Shown here: piece after piece, positions 9,422-18,686 of the stretch
Numbering within the stretch: position 1 is the first letter of the stretch
How the letters are laid out: every line of letters starts with the position of its first letter
Origin: a bacterium
GTDB taxonomy: Bacteria; Patescibacteriota; Minisyncoccia; Phycocordibacterales; Phycocordibacteraceae
Assembly: GCA_021811365.1 (NCBI GenBank)
Contig: JAJZPB010000004.1
Span: forward strand, 1 to 58,872
Length of the DNA stretch: 58,872 bases
Direction of reading: 5' to 3'
Translations under genes and position numbers: made by a program
The notes under the pieces: model-generated
The model's input: the letters and a program-made list of their open reading frames with translations, nothing else
Database searches by the model: none
Told to the model about the DNA's origin: nothing

Positions 9422-10009
9422 CTACCCTATTTGCCGGCGACGAGCCCAGCCGACGTACAGCGCACCCAGTGTCGTCGCGTCGATAAAAACCATGTATACC
9501 GGGTAGGCGAGATTCGGCGCGTTAATGATATTCGCAGATAACACGCTTGCGAGCGACGCAAACATGATAATCCACCAGCCCAGCAGACTTTCGGATGCTG
9601 GCTCTATCAGCGCTTTCACGAGCGTAGGAACCGATGCAAAAAGATCTGCAAAAATAGCAAACCCAATTGCAACGATAGGGTCCTTAGTAGCCTGCCACGC
9701 AGCTACCGCTATGAGCGCCAGGACAAAACAGACGATATCGGTCCTGCCGTAAGCGTGGTAGCCGTACCCAGTGAGCGCGAGTACGGTTACCACGGCAGTA
9801 TTTACTGTGATGACCACAAGCAGCACCACCGACCACGACGCACCTGCGGAAAACTGCGCAGCCATGGCAATGCCCTGAAGCAGAGTCCACAGAAACCACG
9901 AAACGGCATTAGGGCGCGTTGTGCCGTAGAAGATATCCTTTATGTAAGGGACGATTGCGGCAACCGCCAAAACGCCGGAGAGTATCGCCAACGCAGGATG
10001 CCAGTACAT
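9422..10009 (-). CDS. Polytopic membrane protein
   Basis: 195 aa, several TM segments. Confidence 0.7.
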   Translation of the reverse strand: MYWHPALAILSGVLAVAAIVPYIKDIFYGTTRPNAVSWFLWTLLQGIAMAAQFSAGASWSVVLLVVITVNTAVVTVLALTGYGYHAYGRTDIVCFVLALIAVAAWQATKDPIVAIGFAIFADLFASVPTLVKALIEPASESLLGWWIIMFASLASVLSANIINAPNLAYPVYMVFIDATTLGALYVGWARRRQIG

Positions 10010-10015
10010 AGGAAG

Positions 10016-10684
10016 CTACGTAGCCTTCGGCCAGCGCGTTGCCGCTTCGGGCCACCGTTTGGTGAGCGGATGGCTCGCGCAGTCGTGCGGACGCGCTGGG
10101 CACACGTAGCGGCCATAGAGCACAAGTCCGTTATTGACGTACTTCCAGTCACTTTTGGGCACAAGTTGTTCGAGGTCCTTGGAAATCTTTGTAGGATCGT
10201 TCGCGTCTGAGAGGTCAAAACGCTTCGCAAAGCGCTTCACATGCGTGTCGGTGGCAATGCCGTCCCACACATCGAAAAGCTCGCCTAAGATGACGTGCGC
10301 GGTCTTGTAGCCGATGCCCGGCAGGGCGACGAGCTCCGCTTCGGTTCGCGGGACCTTGCCCCTGTGTTTTTCTGCAACCACCGTTGCGGCACCTATAATC
10401 GCCTTCGCCTTGTTGCGGAAAAACGGAATCGAGGAAATCTCGTTCGTAAAGACTGCGGGGTCGGCCGCGGCAAAGTCGCGCGGCGTTTTGTATTTCTTCC
10501 AGAGTAGAGCCGTCACCTTGTTAACCGCCTTGTCGGTGCACTGGGCCGAGAGCATTACCGCGGCAACGAATTGAAAATTGGTTTTATACGCGAGCTCGCT
10601 CTTTGGCTTCGGATACGATTTTTTAAGGTACGCAAGGATTTTCTTCATGCGCGCTTTCCGTTCGGCGAGCGCTCTGGGAGTCAT
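10016..10684 (-). CDS. nth: Endonuclease III
   Basis: LSAQCTDKAVNKVT, LPGIGYKTAHVILGE, C-terminal cysteine cluster. Confidence 0.93.
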   Translation of the reverse strand: MTPRALAERKARMKKILAYLKKSYPKPKSELAYKTNFQFVAAVMLSAQCTDKAVNKVTALLWKKYKTPRDFAAADPAVFTNEISSIPFFRNKAKAIIGAATVVAEKHRGKVPRTEAELVALPGIGYKTAHVILGELFDVWDGIATDTHVKRFAKRFDLSDANDPTKISKDLEQLVPKSDWKYVNNGLVLYGRYVCPARPHDCASHPLTKRWPEAATRWPKAT

Positions 10685-10752
10685 GAGCGCATTGTAGCGC
10701 GAAAGGAGCGGCCGTGCGTCCGGGGCCATTCCCTTCGCGCACGGAGGCGCTA

Positions 10753-11229
10753 TCACCCGGCCATTCCGGAAAGGTCTTTGATCACCTCTGCTGCGTGAGT
10801 TTCGGGCTTTACCTTCTCGTACACCTTTGCGATCGTCCCCGCGGGATCTATAAGAAACGATGTACGACTCGTGCCCATATACGTCTTCCCCATCATGGTC
10901 TTCTCGCCGAATACCCCATACTGGTTCACCACTTCCTTGTGCTCGTCAGCAAGAAGCGTGAAAGGAAGTTCGTAAGCGGTTGCGAACTTCTTATGGCTTG
11001 CGACGCTGTCGGTCGACACGCCGAGCACTACGGCCCCGATCTTCTGGAAGTCTTTAAACTGATCGCGGATTGCGCACGCCTCAAGCGTGCAGCCGGGCGT
11101 ATCATCCTTGGGATAAAAATAAAGAAGAACCCACTTCCCGCGATAATCGGCAAGCGCATGTTCTTTTCCGTCTTGGTCGGGAAGCAAAAACGTTGGGGCC
11201 TCTGCGCCGATTACTGGGATTCGTGCCAT
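10753..11229 (-). CDS. bcp: Thioredoxin-dependent peroxiredoxin (BCP family)
   Basis: YFYPKDDTPGCTLEACAIRD. Confidence 0.93.
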   Translation of the reverse strand: MARIPVIGAEAPTFLLPDQDGKEHALADYRGKWVLLYFYPKDDTPGCTLEACAIRDQFKDFQKIGAVVLGVSTDSVASHKKFATAYELPFTLLADEHKEVVNQYGVFGEKTMMGKTYMGTSRTSFLIDPAGTIAKVYEKVKPETHAAEVIKDLSGMAG

Positions 11230-11309
11230 TACGAAACAGTATACCGCACACAACGCAGAAGTTATGGTGACGAGTACACGGATGGCCAGTGCCACGAGCG
11301 AACACCCCG

Positions 11310-11762
11310 CTAGGCGCTTTCTGTATCTTCCTTCCTCAGCGCGTTACGAACCGGCTCGATGCGCGTGGCAAAAATAAAGATGAGCAGCACAATCAGAGCC
11401 GAGCCTACGCAGTATTCGCACAGCGCTTGGATTACGAAAACCTGCAGAAGCGTGAACGCGATTGAGACGAGCAAACCGACAATGGCGAGGCCTTGGAGCA
11501 CGCGCCGCAAGAGCCGGTCAAACAGCGCGAGCTCGAGAGCTGAGAGGGCAAAGATGACGCCGTAAAAAAGGAGCCCGTATTCAGCAACCGGAACGCCGAA
11601 GAGCCGCGAATACGGGCTCTGCGCAACGATATTACAGCCCGAAAGGTTCGCGATATTGCATTGGAGCGGCGTTCCGTTGATCTCGTGCCTAGCCAAGTAC
11701 GCCGAATCGGCTAGTCCGCAAAACGCAAGTAAAAGTATGAAGATGACGCCCCAACGCTTCAT
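11310..11762 (-). CDS. Vitamin K epoxide reductase (VKOR) family protein
   Basis: Four-TM protein with CNIANLSGCNIVAQSPYS and CEYC motifs. Confidence 0.85.
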   Translation of the reverse strand: MKRWGVIFILLLAFCGLADSAYLARHEINGTPLQCNIANLSGCNIVAQSPYSRLFGVPVAEYGLLFYGVIFALSALELALFDRLLRRVLQGLAIVGLLVSIAFTLLQVFVIQALCEYCVGSALIVLLIFIFATRIEPVRNALRKEDTESA

Positions 11763-11936
11763 AATGGTGCCTCCACCATACGCGCCCGACGCGCTCACTG
11801 CAAGCAGTGAAAATCCGGAATGCTCTCCTACTCTAATGAAAGAACTGAGTGACGAGGCTTGCGGTAGAGCTCTCAGCACGCGTTCGCTGCCGCCAGCGCG
11901 CTTGCTTTACGTGCAACAAGCATCCTGCTGCCGCCA

Positions 11937-11968
11937 CAAACTCGCCGCTCAGGCGAGCGGCGAGTTTG
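11937..11968. terminator. Perfect hairpin overlapping the 3' end of the metallopeptidase gene
   Basis: CAAACTCGCCGCTC-N4-GAGCGGCGAGTTTG. Confidence 0.7.
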
Positions 11969-12398
11969 TTTCGTCCTCGCTCTCGGTGAAGTGGTTCGTT
12001 CCTGCCTCTTCGCGCTCACGCACTTCCTGCTCAGCAAGCCCGAAATAGTGCCCTATCTCATGCCAAAGCGTCTCATGCACCGCGAGGCGCACTGCCTCTG
12101 GTTCGGTCTGTGCGCGCCCGGTGTGCAAAAGTTCCTTTGCTTCTTCGAGAAGCGGTACGCGATACAGGGTGATCGTGTCGGGCAAAACTCCGCTGTAGAA
12201 GTCGCCGCGCTCGTTTGCGGGAACGCCGCGGTACAGTCCGAGGAGCGTCTCTTGTGGAGCGAGCGACTCTTCGCGCCGCACCGCTTCGCTCGGCGCGTCC
12301 TCGAGCAGAAGCGCGACGTTTTCTATGCGGCGCGCAAAGCGCGCCGGAATTTTTCGGAACTCTTCTCCAACTATTCGCTCGAAATCATCGTTGTTCAT
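11949..12398 (-). CDS. Zinc metallopeptidase-like (MPN/zincin, HExxH...H)
   Basis: HETLWHEIGHYFGLAEQE; start at MNNDDFERIV. Confidence 0.85.
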   Translation of the reverse strand: MNNDDFERIVGEEFRKIPARFARRIENVALLLEDAPSEAVRREESLAPQETLLGLYRGVPANERGDFYSGVLPDTITLYRVPLLEEAKELLHTGRAQTEPEAVRLAVHETLWHEIGHYFGLAEQEVREREEAGTNHFTESEDETNSPLA

Positions 12399-12409
12399 GT
12401 ATCTAAAAC

Positions 12410-12438
12410 GATACCGCCGCCCGAGGGCGGCGGTATCG
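12410..12438 (-). terminator. Perfect hairpin followed by TTTTAGAT on the minus strand
   Basis: CGATACCGCCGCCC-TC/GA-GGGCGGCGGTATCG. Confidence 0.65.
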
Positions 12439-12498
12439 GATGCAGCCCCGCACCAAGAGGAGTGAATGCCGCTACGCTCGCTAGTAGCAGCATTCCAG

Positions 12499-13377
12499 CT
12501 AGAAGCCGTTCTCGTCGAGATCGCGGAGCTGCTTGTAAGGGCGAATGCCCCTACACACATCACTACGCGCAATGCCAGACATTCTTTCAGTACTTGAAGA
12601 AAACACAGCGACGGGCGAAGATGGCGGTCTCGAACCAAGCCCGAATACCCGCCAAGGGAACACGAAACACGCATGGAAAACAGTACTCGACGACGTGGGA
12701 CCGACCACCGGCACGCCTACCACGCGCACCGTTCCGCCGCGAGCGAGTATCGTAAGGTCGATGCCGCGCAAATCAGCCCCGTCGATTTTCCATAGGTGTC
12801 CGGAAAAGTCCTTGAGGACAAACCCGAGCGGCGAGGATGAGGCCGCCGAAGCGACCGACATGACCACTCCGCCCAAGAGCCCTCGGTTCGGGTTAAGCCA
12901 CCAGCCGTGTTCTTGCTGCAAAATAGGCCGATAAAAGGGCGGGATGCTGCCGAGCGCCTCTTCAACACGGCCTCCGTAGCCAGCGGCATAGAGAGCGCTA
13001 CCCAAAGTAACCGACGTGAGCACCGCTCCTGCAGCAATGAGCAACAACGGATAGCGATATCCGCGGTTTGTGTGGCGAATGTTGACATAGCCAAGGAGTA
13101 TAAAAACCGCGAGCGCAATAACCCACAAAAATGGCGCGACCGCGAGTACGAACGAAAAAAGGTTCGGATGGGTTGCCATATACAGCCGCCAGGTGGTGTT
13201 CTCCACCTCAAAGAGTGCCGCAGAGAAGGCAACCGCGCCCAGAGTGACCGCCACGGCGCCAACGGTCCAGAACGTGTAGTTCTTGAGCAAAAACTCCCAC
13301 CGCGGGCGCGGATGCACATCTTCCGCTTCAATTCGATGAAGAACGCGTTCAGCAAGCTGGTTCGACGTTTCGTTCAT
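12499..13377 (-). CDS. Membrane protein, putative anti-sigma factor partner of adjacent ECF sigma
   Basis: 4 TM segments, cytoplasmic N-terminus, immediately downstream of ECF sigma gene. Confidence 0.55.
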   Translation of the reverse strand: MNETSNQLAERVLHRIEAEDVHPRPRWEFLLKNYTFWTVGAVAVTLGAVAFSAALFEVENTTWRLYMATHPNLFSFVLAVAPFLWVIALAVFILLGYVNIRHTNRGYRYPLLLIAAGAVLTSVTLGSALYAAGYGGRVEEALGSIPPFYRPILQQEHGWWLNPNRGLLGGVVMSVASAASSSPLGFVLKDFSGHLWKIDGADLRGIDLTILARGGTVRVVGVPVVGPTSSSTVFHACFVFPWRVFGLGSRPPSSPVAVFSSSTERMSGIARSDVCRGIRPYKQLRDLDENGF

Positions 13378-13386
13378 GGGCAGGGA

Positions 13387-13956
13387 TTAAAGAATGAAGG
13401 CGTTAGGGAGCGCGGCGCGTAGAGCACGCTTTGCTCGATAGATAAGGGTAGAGACAGTTCCGAGCGGCACCTGGAGAATATCAGAAATTTCGGTGTACGA
13501 ACGATCGTCAAAGAAGCGTAAGATAAGCACTTCGCGGTACTGCGGGTCGATGGCTACCAGCGCGCGAGAAAGCTCTTCACGCGAGAGCCGCCGCTCGGCG
13601 GCTCTCGTCGAATCTGCATGCTCGTCGCGCAACTCCGATAGAAGGAAGTCGCTATCGTCGCCGAGCACCACCTGCGGCCGCGCGCGCCGCGCGCGGAAGA
13701 AGCTCATGGCTTCATTATGCGCAATACGATAAATCCAGGACGAAAAGGACAACGATGGGTCAAAGCTATTGAGGTTCCGATACGCTTTAATGAACACGTT
13801 CTGGAGCACGTCTTCCCGGTCTTCGCGCACGCCTAACCCCAGCCGCTCCAAGTAGCGGCCAAGCTTCGCCTCATAGCGACCTATGAGCTCTGCAAAGGCG
13901 TCTTTGTCGGTTATCGTCCGACGGACAACTTCTTCATCGGTCGATTCTCCCGGCAT
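13387..13956 (-). CDS. ECF-type RNA polymerase sigma factor
   Basis: DREDVLQNVFIKAYRNLNSFDPSLSFSSWIYRIAHN; region 4 YTEISDILQVPLGTVSTLIYRAK. Confidence 0.93.
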   Translation of the reverse strand: MPGESTDEEVVRRTITDKDAFAELIGRYEAKLGRYLERLGLGVREDREDVLQNVFIKAYRNLNSFDPSLSFSSWIYRIAHNEAMSFFRARRARPQVVLGDDSDFLLSELRDEHADSTRAAERRLSREELSRALVAIDPQYREVLILRFFDDRSYTEISDILQVPLGTVSTLIYRAKRALRAALPNAFIL

Positions 13957-14049
13957 CCCCCCATTCTACTACGATAGTACGCATAGAAGGAGTGCCCTAT
14001 TTCGTCCGTCGATTTCAGTAGGGGCATGCTAAGATAACCGCCACGGCTC

Positions 14050-14658
14050 ATGTCTCTCACGGCCATCTTTCTGCACTTCATCAGCAGTGCTGCGGGCAGT
14101 TCCATCCTCACCGGAGTGGCGATCGTCATCGCTACCTTTATTTTGGAGGACCCGACAACCATTCTAGTGGGCATCCTTGCCTCGGAAGGCGTCATCTCCA
14201 TACTTACCGCACTCGTCGCCCTCTATGTTGGAATCGTGCTGGGCGACCTTGGTCTCTATGGGCTCGGGTCGCTTGCCCGCACCCATCCCACGCTTGGAAA
14301 GTATGTAGAACACGAAAGGGTGACTCCCATCAAAAGCTGGTTCGAGAAACGGTATGCGCTTACGATTTTTACCGTACGATTCGTACCCGGGCTGCGTCTG
14401 CCCACGTATACAGCGAGCGGATTTTTCCGCATGCCCATTCTCCCCTTCCTAGTAACCGCCATCGGCGCAACGCTTGTCTGGACGACCGTCCTCTTCTCAG
14501 CGGCTTACTGGTTCGGCAACCTCACCAACGAATGGGTCGGCTGGGTGCGCTGGCCTATCGCGGGCATTTTCTTGCTCATTCTTTTCTTCGTCGGACGGCA
14601 CAACATTATGAATTTTCGCGCAGAAACCAAGGGGGAGCCGCCGCGCACTGACACCTAG
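14050..14658 (+). CDS. DedA/SNARE-associated family membrane protein
   Basis: FTVRFVPGLRLPTYTASGFFRMP. Confidence 0.85.
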   Translation: MSLTAIFLHFISSAAGSSILTGVAIVIATFILEDPTTILVGILASEGVISILTALVALYVGIVLGDLGLYGLGSLARTHPTLGKYVEHERVTPIKSWFEKRYALTIFTVRFVPGLRLPTYTASGFFRMPILPFLVTAIGATLVWTTVLFSAAYWFGNLTNEWVGWVRWPIAGIFLLILFFVGRHNIMNFRAETKGEPPRTDT

Positions 14659-14659
14659 C

Positions 14660-15721
14660 ATGGGCGACCCGGTAAAGAAAGAACGTTTGTTCTCGCTGCT
14701 TGAGTACGCGCCCGAATGGCTCGTGCGGCTTCCGTACATCCCGTATATCGCCTGGCTCATGCTGCGCTTCCGCAGCGTGACACTGCCGACCATTGCCAAC
14801 CCCTCTTTCTTCTTAGGCGACCTAGTCGGCGCGTCCAAGACCGATATGCACGCGTGCATGGGGGCCGACGCACGCCAATACTTCGCGCCATTCGTTACGG
14901 TCAAAGCCGTAGCACCACTCTCCGAGATCCGTGCGAAGCTCGAACGTGCAGGTCTCTCTTTCCCGCTCGTCGCAAAACCTGACTTAGGCCGCAACGGCCG
15001 CGGGGTGAGCGTGGTGGAAAACGAAAACGCGCTGGCGTTGCATCTCGCCAAATTTCCGCCTGACGCCCACATGGTACTCCAGCGGTACGTACGAGCGCCG
15101 CGCGAAGCGGGCGTATTCTACGTGCGGCGACCATCAGAAAAAGACGGTCGGATAACCTCGCTCACCTTGAAGAGCTTCCCCTTCGTGGTCGGCGATGGGC
15201 GCGCTACGCTGCGAGAACTTATTCTTGCCGACGAGCGCGCGGCGCGCATCGCTCGTATCTACTTCCGCCGCAATAAACGCGCGCTCGATGAAGTCATTCC
15301 CGCAGGCGTTGAACACCCGCTCGTGTCGGTAGGCAACCATGTGCGCGGAGCGATTTTTACGAACGGCGAACAAGCCATTACGCCTCAGCTCTCTGCGGTA
15401 TTTGACCGCATCGGTAAAGACATAAAAGAGTTTTATTTCGGCCGCTTCGACGTGCGCTACGACGACTTTGAAGCATTCAAGCGCGGCGAAGGGTTCACCA
15501 TTATCGAATTTAACGGCTCGTCGAGCGAGCCGACCCATGTGTGGGACCGCCGCACAAGTGTATGCGACACCTACCGCGCGCTCCTGGGTCACTGGCGACT
15601 CGCTTTCGAAATCGGCGCGGAAAACCGAGCGCGCGGCATACGAACTCCCTCCGCACGCGCTGTGCTTCGCGCCCACTTCGCGGAAGACCACCTCATTAAG
15701 CGGTACCCCGACGAAGAATAA
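14660..15721 (+). CDS. ATP-grasp domain ligase
   Basis: FPLVAKPDLGRNGRGVSVVEN ... EFNGSSSEPTHVWD. Confidence 0.8.
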   Translation: MGDPVKKERLFSLLEYAPEWLVRLPYIPYIAWLMLRFRSVTLPTIANPSFFLGDLVGASKTDMHACMGADARQYFAPFVTVKAVAPLSEIRAKLERAGLSFPLVAKPDLGRNGRGVSVVENENALALHLAKFPPDAHMVLQRYVRAPREAGVFYVRRPSEKDGRITSLTLKSFPFVVGDGRATLRELILADERAARIARIYFRRNKRALDEVIPAGVEHPLVSVGNHVRGAIFTNGEQAITPQLSAVFDRIGKDIKEFYFGRFDVRYDDFEAFKRGEGFTIIEFNGSSSEPTHVWDRRTSVCDTYRALLGHWRLAFEIGAENRARGIRTPSARAVLRAHFAEDHLIKRYPDEE

Positions 15722-15724
15722 TGA

Positions 15725-16231
15725 CTAGCTGAATATCTTGGTAATCGACTCGCCGTAGCGAATCCGGTATTCGTGCACCGTAAGGATGAGAATAGCGAAA
15801 TCGAGCGCGGCAAGCACCTGCAGCACCACCTCGTGGCGTGCCATACCGCGGTAAATCTCGTATACGCCAAATACCAAAAGGCTCGCCATAAAGAGCGGGT
15901 ACGCGATGCGCCGACCCGAAAAGATGCCGACGACGAGTAGCACCTTTATGAGTCCATGGAGCACCAGGTACCCCGCAATGAGCCAGTGCCCCGACGCCGC
16001 GAGCGAGTGCACAAGTGCGTGCACTGCATGTGCCGTGAGGCCGTTCGGCTCGCGGGCAAGCTCCTCCGCGGTAAACCGCGCAACCCACCCCGTTATCATT
16101 GCCGGGCGCACCATGGCCAAAAAGAGACCGCCGAGCACCTCGATAACACCGTCGACCCCCTTTATGCCAAGCGCGATATCGAATAACCGGCGATACTCTA
16201 ACTCGCGCTTCGGCTCCGGTAGCTCTTCCAT
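15725..16231 (-). CDS. DUF2127-like membrane protein
   Basis: YRRLFDIALGIKGVDGVIEVLGG and TM pattern; start revised to MEELPEP. Confidence 0.65.
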   Translation of the reverse strand: MEELPEPKRELEYRRLFDIALGIKGVDGVIEVLGGLFLAMVRPAMITGWVARFTAEELAREPNGLTAHAVHALVHSLAASGHWLIAGYLVLHGLIKVLLVVGIFSGRRIAYPLFMASLLVFGVYEIYRGMARHEVVLQVLAALDFAILILTVHEYRIRYGESITKIFS

Positions 16232-16275
16232 GGTGCGCAGAATACCAGAATTCGCCCGCATACCTAACTAACGCA

Positions 16276-16306
16276 AAACGCGCGGCGCCAGAGGCGCCGC
16301 GCGTTT
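16276..16306. terminator. Hairpin terminator
   Basis: AAACGCGCGGCGCC-AGA-GGCGCCGCGCGTTT. Confidence 0.75.
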
Positions 16307-16319
16307 CTCGTCCGAACCG

Positions 16320-16898
16320 TTACTTTTGCACGCGCGCAGCAAGCGTCTCGAGCGCCTTTGCCACAAGTTCCTTCACACTTTCGTTCTTCATAGGCCCAGG
16401 CGCGTCGTGGTACGCCTTTGCCTGGTCATCCGACATCGCAAACACCTCTGCCGCAGGGCCGAGGTAGAGTTCAGGCTGACCAATCACGCGCGCATCAAGG
16501 TACAGCAGCGTGTGCTTCAGCTGGCTCTGCGCTATGGCGGTGCCGATTTTCCCGACCGACACCCCCGCAACGAGCACGATTTTGCCGGCCAGCGAGTTCT
16601 TACCGTACGGACGGCTCAGCCAATCAATGGCGTTGCTAAGCGCCCCGGGAATCATGCGATTGAACTCTGGCGTCGCGATAATGATTCCGTCGGCGTTTTC
16701 GACTTTCTGCTTGAGCGCCAACGCTTCCGGCGGAAACTCTGTTTCGAGGTCGCTGTTATAGAGCGGCAACGAGCCGATGTCGGCAACCGTAATTTCCATT
16801 CCGGAAGGCGCGAGCTTCTGCATCTCGCGCAAAAGCGCCAAATTAAACGAACCCTCCCGCAGACTTCCTGATATACCGACAATATTCATTGTATTCAC
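16320..16898 (-). CDS. NADPH-dependent FMN reductase
   Basis: GISGSLREGSFNLALLREM...PLYNSDLE...TPEFNRMIPGALSNAIDWLSRP. Confidence 0.92.
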   Translation of the reverse strand: MNTMNIVGISGSLREGSFNLALLREMQKLAPSGMEITVADIGSLPLYNSDLETEFPPEALALKQKVENADGIIIATPEFNRMIPGALSNAIDWLSRPYGKNSLAGKIVLVAGVSVGKIGTAIAQSQLKHTLLYLDARVIGQPELYLGPAAEVFAMSDDQAKAYHDAPGPMKNESVKELVAKALETLAARVQK

Positions 16899-16968
16899 AC
16901 GTTATGGCTACACCCTAAGCCTAGCCTTTCTCGCGCGGGGCCTAGGTGGGGATAACGTCAAAAAGCCC

Positions 16969-17670
16969 TTATTTTAGGTACTGTTTCCAGCGATGATACA
17001 GCGCCGCGGTAGCAAAGAGATCGCCTGCATTGTAGCGGGCAATATCAAGTCCCTTTCCTGCGCGAAAGAGCCCTGCCACGTCGTCGCCCTTCGTGCCGCC
17101 CGCTTTTGGACTTTCGATACCGAGTGCGCGACAAAAAAGGTGGAGGCTTTTCTTATAACGCGCGGCGCCGTAAAAAGTGAGCTGGTCCAGCAAATCGACG
17201 TGCTGGCAGCCGCGCTGAAGCGACGTGTAGCGGTTACTCAAGAGGTCGCGCGAAGGCTTGAGGTTGTGCACCAGCGAACGAATCGCAAGAAACGGCGCGT
17301 CGAAACTGCGACCATTAAATGAAACAAACTCGGTATACTGCTGGGCTCCTTCCCAAAAAAGCTCGAGCATGTCGCGCTCGCCGACGGGCTTGTAGGTGAT
17401 GCTGCGTTCTTCTGACTCCTCCGCGGTCGTTCCTGCCGGATCGTAGTACACGACGCCTTTTTTCTTTTCCGTGTCATACACGCCAATCGCCACAATGAAC
17501 CCGGTAAGCGGTGAAAGGCCGAGCCCCTCACGAAGCTGTTTGAGCTCGAACGCCGCGTCTTCTTCGTCGCGCGAAGACTGTTCAAGATACCAGGCGAGAT
17601 TGTGCTGCGTGGTTTCGTCGAATGATTCCCAGTCTTCGCCGACCGTCTCAATATCGAATACGAGCGCCAT
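16969..17670 (-). CDS. Predicted 3'-5' exonuclease (PolB-like exonuclease domain)
   Basis: VFDIETVGEDWESFDE ... SFNGRSFDAPFLAIRSLVH. Confidence 0.8.
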   Translation of the reverse strand: MALVFDIETVGEDWESFDETTQHNLAWYLEQSSRDEEDAAFELKQLREGLGLSPLTGFIVAIGVYDTEKKKGVVYYDPAGTTAEESEERSITYKPVGERDMLELFWEGAQQYTEFVSFNGRSFDAPFLAIRSLVHNLKPSRDLLSNRYTSLQRGCQHVDLLDQLTFYGAARYKKSLHLFCRALGIESPKAGGTKGDDVAGLFRAGKGLDIARYNAGDLFATAALYHRWKQYLK

Positions 17671-17718
17671 ACGTGCATTACATCATAACCCGTCCGCGCT
17701 TCGTGATTTAATCAGGAC

Positions 17719-18642
17719 ATGAGCCCGCACCTTCGGCGCGCAAGCGCCGCCCTCGCGTTCGCCAGCGTCACCGGCATCGGTGGTTACCTTATCGGCCAAA
17801 ACGGCAGCACCAGTGCCGAAACAGCGCTCGGCGGCGTAGTACTCCCTGCGCCCGCGCCGAACACTACACGCCTTCTCTACTCGCTCGACCAGAAGCAAAA
17901 CGACCAGGAGCTGATTGCACTTATCGACGCGACCAAGAAACGCGCGTACTTCGCAATGTACGAATTCACACTCAAAGACATAGCCGACGCGCTTGTGGCA
18001 GCGAAACGGCGCGGCGTCGACGTTCGCGGTCTCGTCGACGCAGGCGAAAGCGCGAACAGCTACGACGCACCCATCATGACCGAGCTTTCCGCCGCAGGCA
18101 TTCCGATTGAAACAGAGCACCACGTCGATGGGCAGGGCATCATGCACATTAAGGCGCTCGTCACCGATACCGCCTACGCAATCGGCAGCTATAACTGGAC
18201 GAGCTCTGCCACGAACGAAAACGACGAGATTTTGGAGATTGGAACCAGCCCTGTCCTTGTGAGTGCATACGCGAGCTTACTGGAACGCTTACTACAAAAA
18301 TATGCGGGCACTGCCGCGGCGGCGCAAAGCGCCGCCGCGTCTGCTTCTATAGGCACAATCGACTACACCGAAGCGCCGCAGCACATCGGCGCATACGCCT
18401 CGGTGCGCGGGACGCTCATTAGCGCCTATACCGCTTCGAGCGGAACGGTCTTTCTCGACTTTTGCAAAAGCTATAAAACCTGTCCGTTCTCGGCCGTTAT
18501 TTTCTCGGGCGACACCAAAGCCTTCGGCGACCTCTCGAGACTTGCTGGCAAAACGGTCACCCTCACCGGCACCATCACCGCCTACAACAGCCGCGCCGAA
18601 ATCAAGCTCACCAACCCAAACCAGCTTTCGGTGGCTCCCTAG
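17719..18642 (+). CDS. Phospholipase D-like nuclease fused to C-terminal OB-fold-like domain
   Basis: MHIKALVTDTAYAIGSYNWTSSATNENDEILEI (HKD-like motif); C-terminal GTLISAY...VTLTGTITAY. Confidence 0.8.
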   Translation: MSPHLRRASAALAFASVTGIGGYLIGQNGSTSAETALGGVVLPAPAPNTTRLLYSLDQKQNDQELIALIDATKKRAYFAMYEFTLKDIADALVAAKRRGVDVRGLVDAGESANSYDAPIMTELSAAGIPIETEHHVDGQGIMHIKALVTDTAYAIGSYNWTSSATNENDEILEIGTSPVLVSAYASLLERLLQKYAGTAAAAQSAAASASIGTIDYTEAPQHIGAYASVRGTLISAYTASSGTVFLDFCKSYKTCPFSAVIFSGDTKAFGDLSRLAGKTVTLTGTITAYNSRAEIKLTNPNQLSVAP

Positions 18643-18647
18643 CAAAC

Positions 18648-18677
18648 TTGGCGCAGGACCGCACAATATGTTATAAT
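18648..18677 (+). promoter_or_regulatory. Promoter of infC operon
   Basis: TTGGCG-18-TATAAT; GTG start 9 nt after the -10 box. Confidence 0.7.
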
Positions 18678-18686
18678 TACTCCCAA

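Noticed and set aside
18648-18686. Upstream TTG start for IF-3
   Set aside because: This segment is the promoter (TTGGCG-18-TATAAT); IF-3 homology starts after GTG 18687
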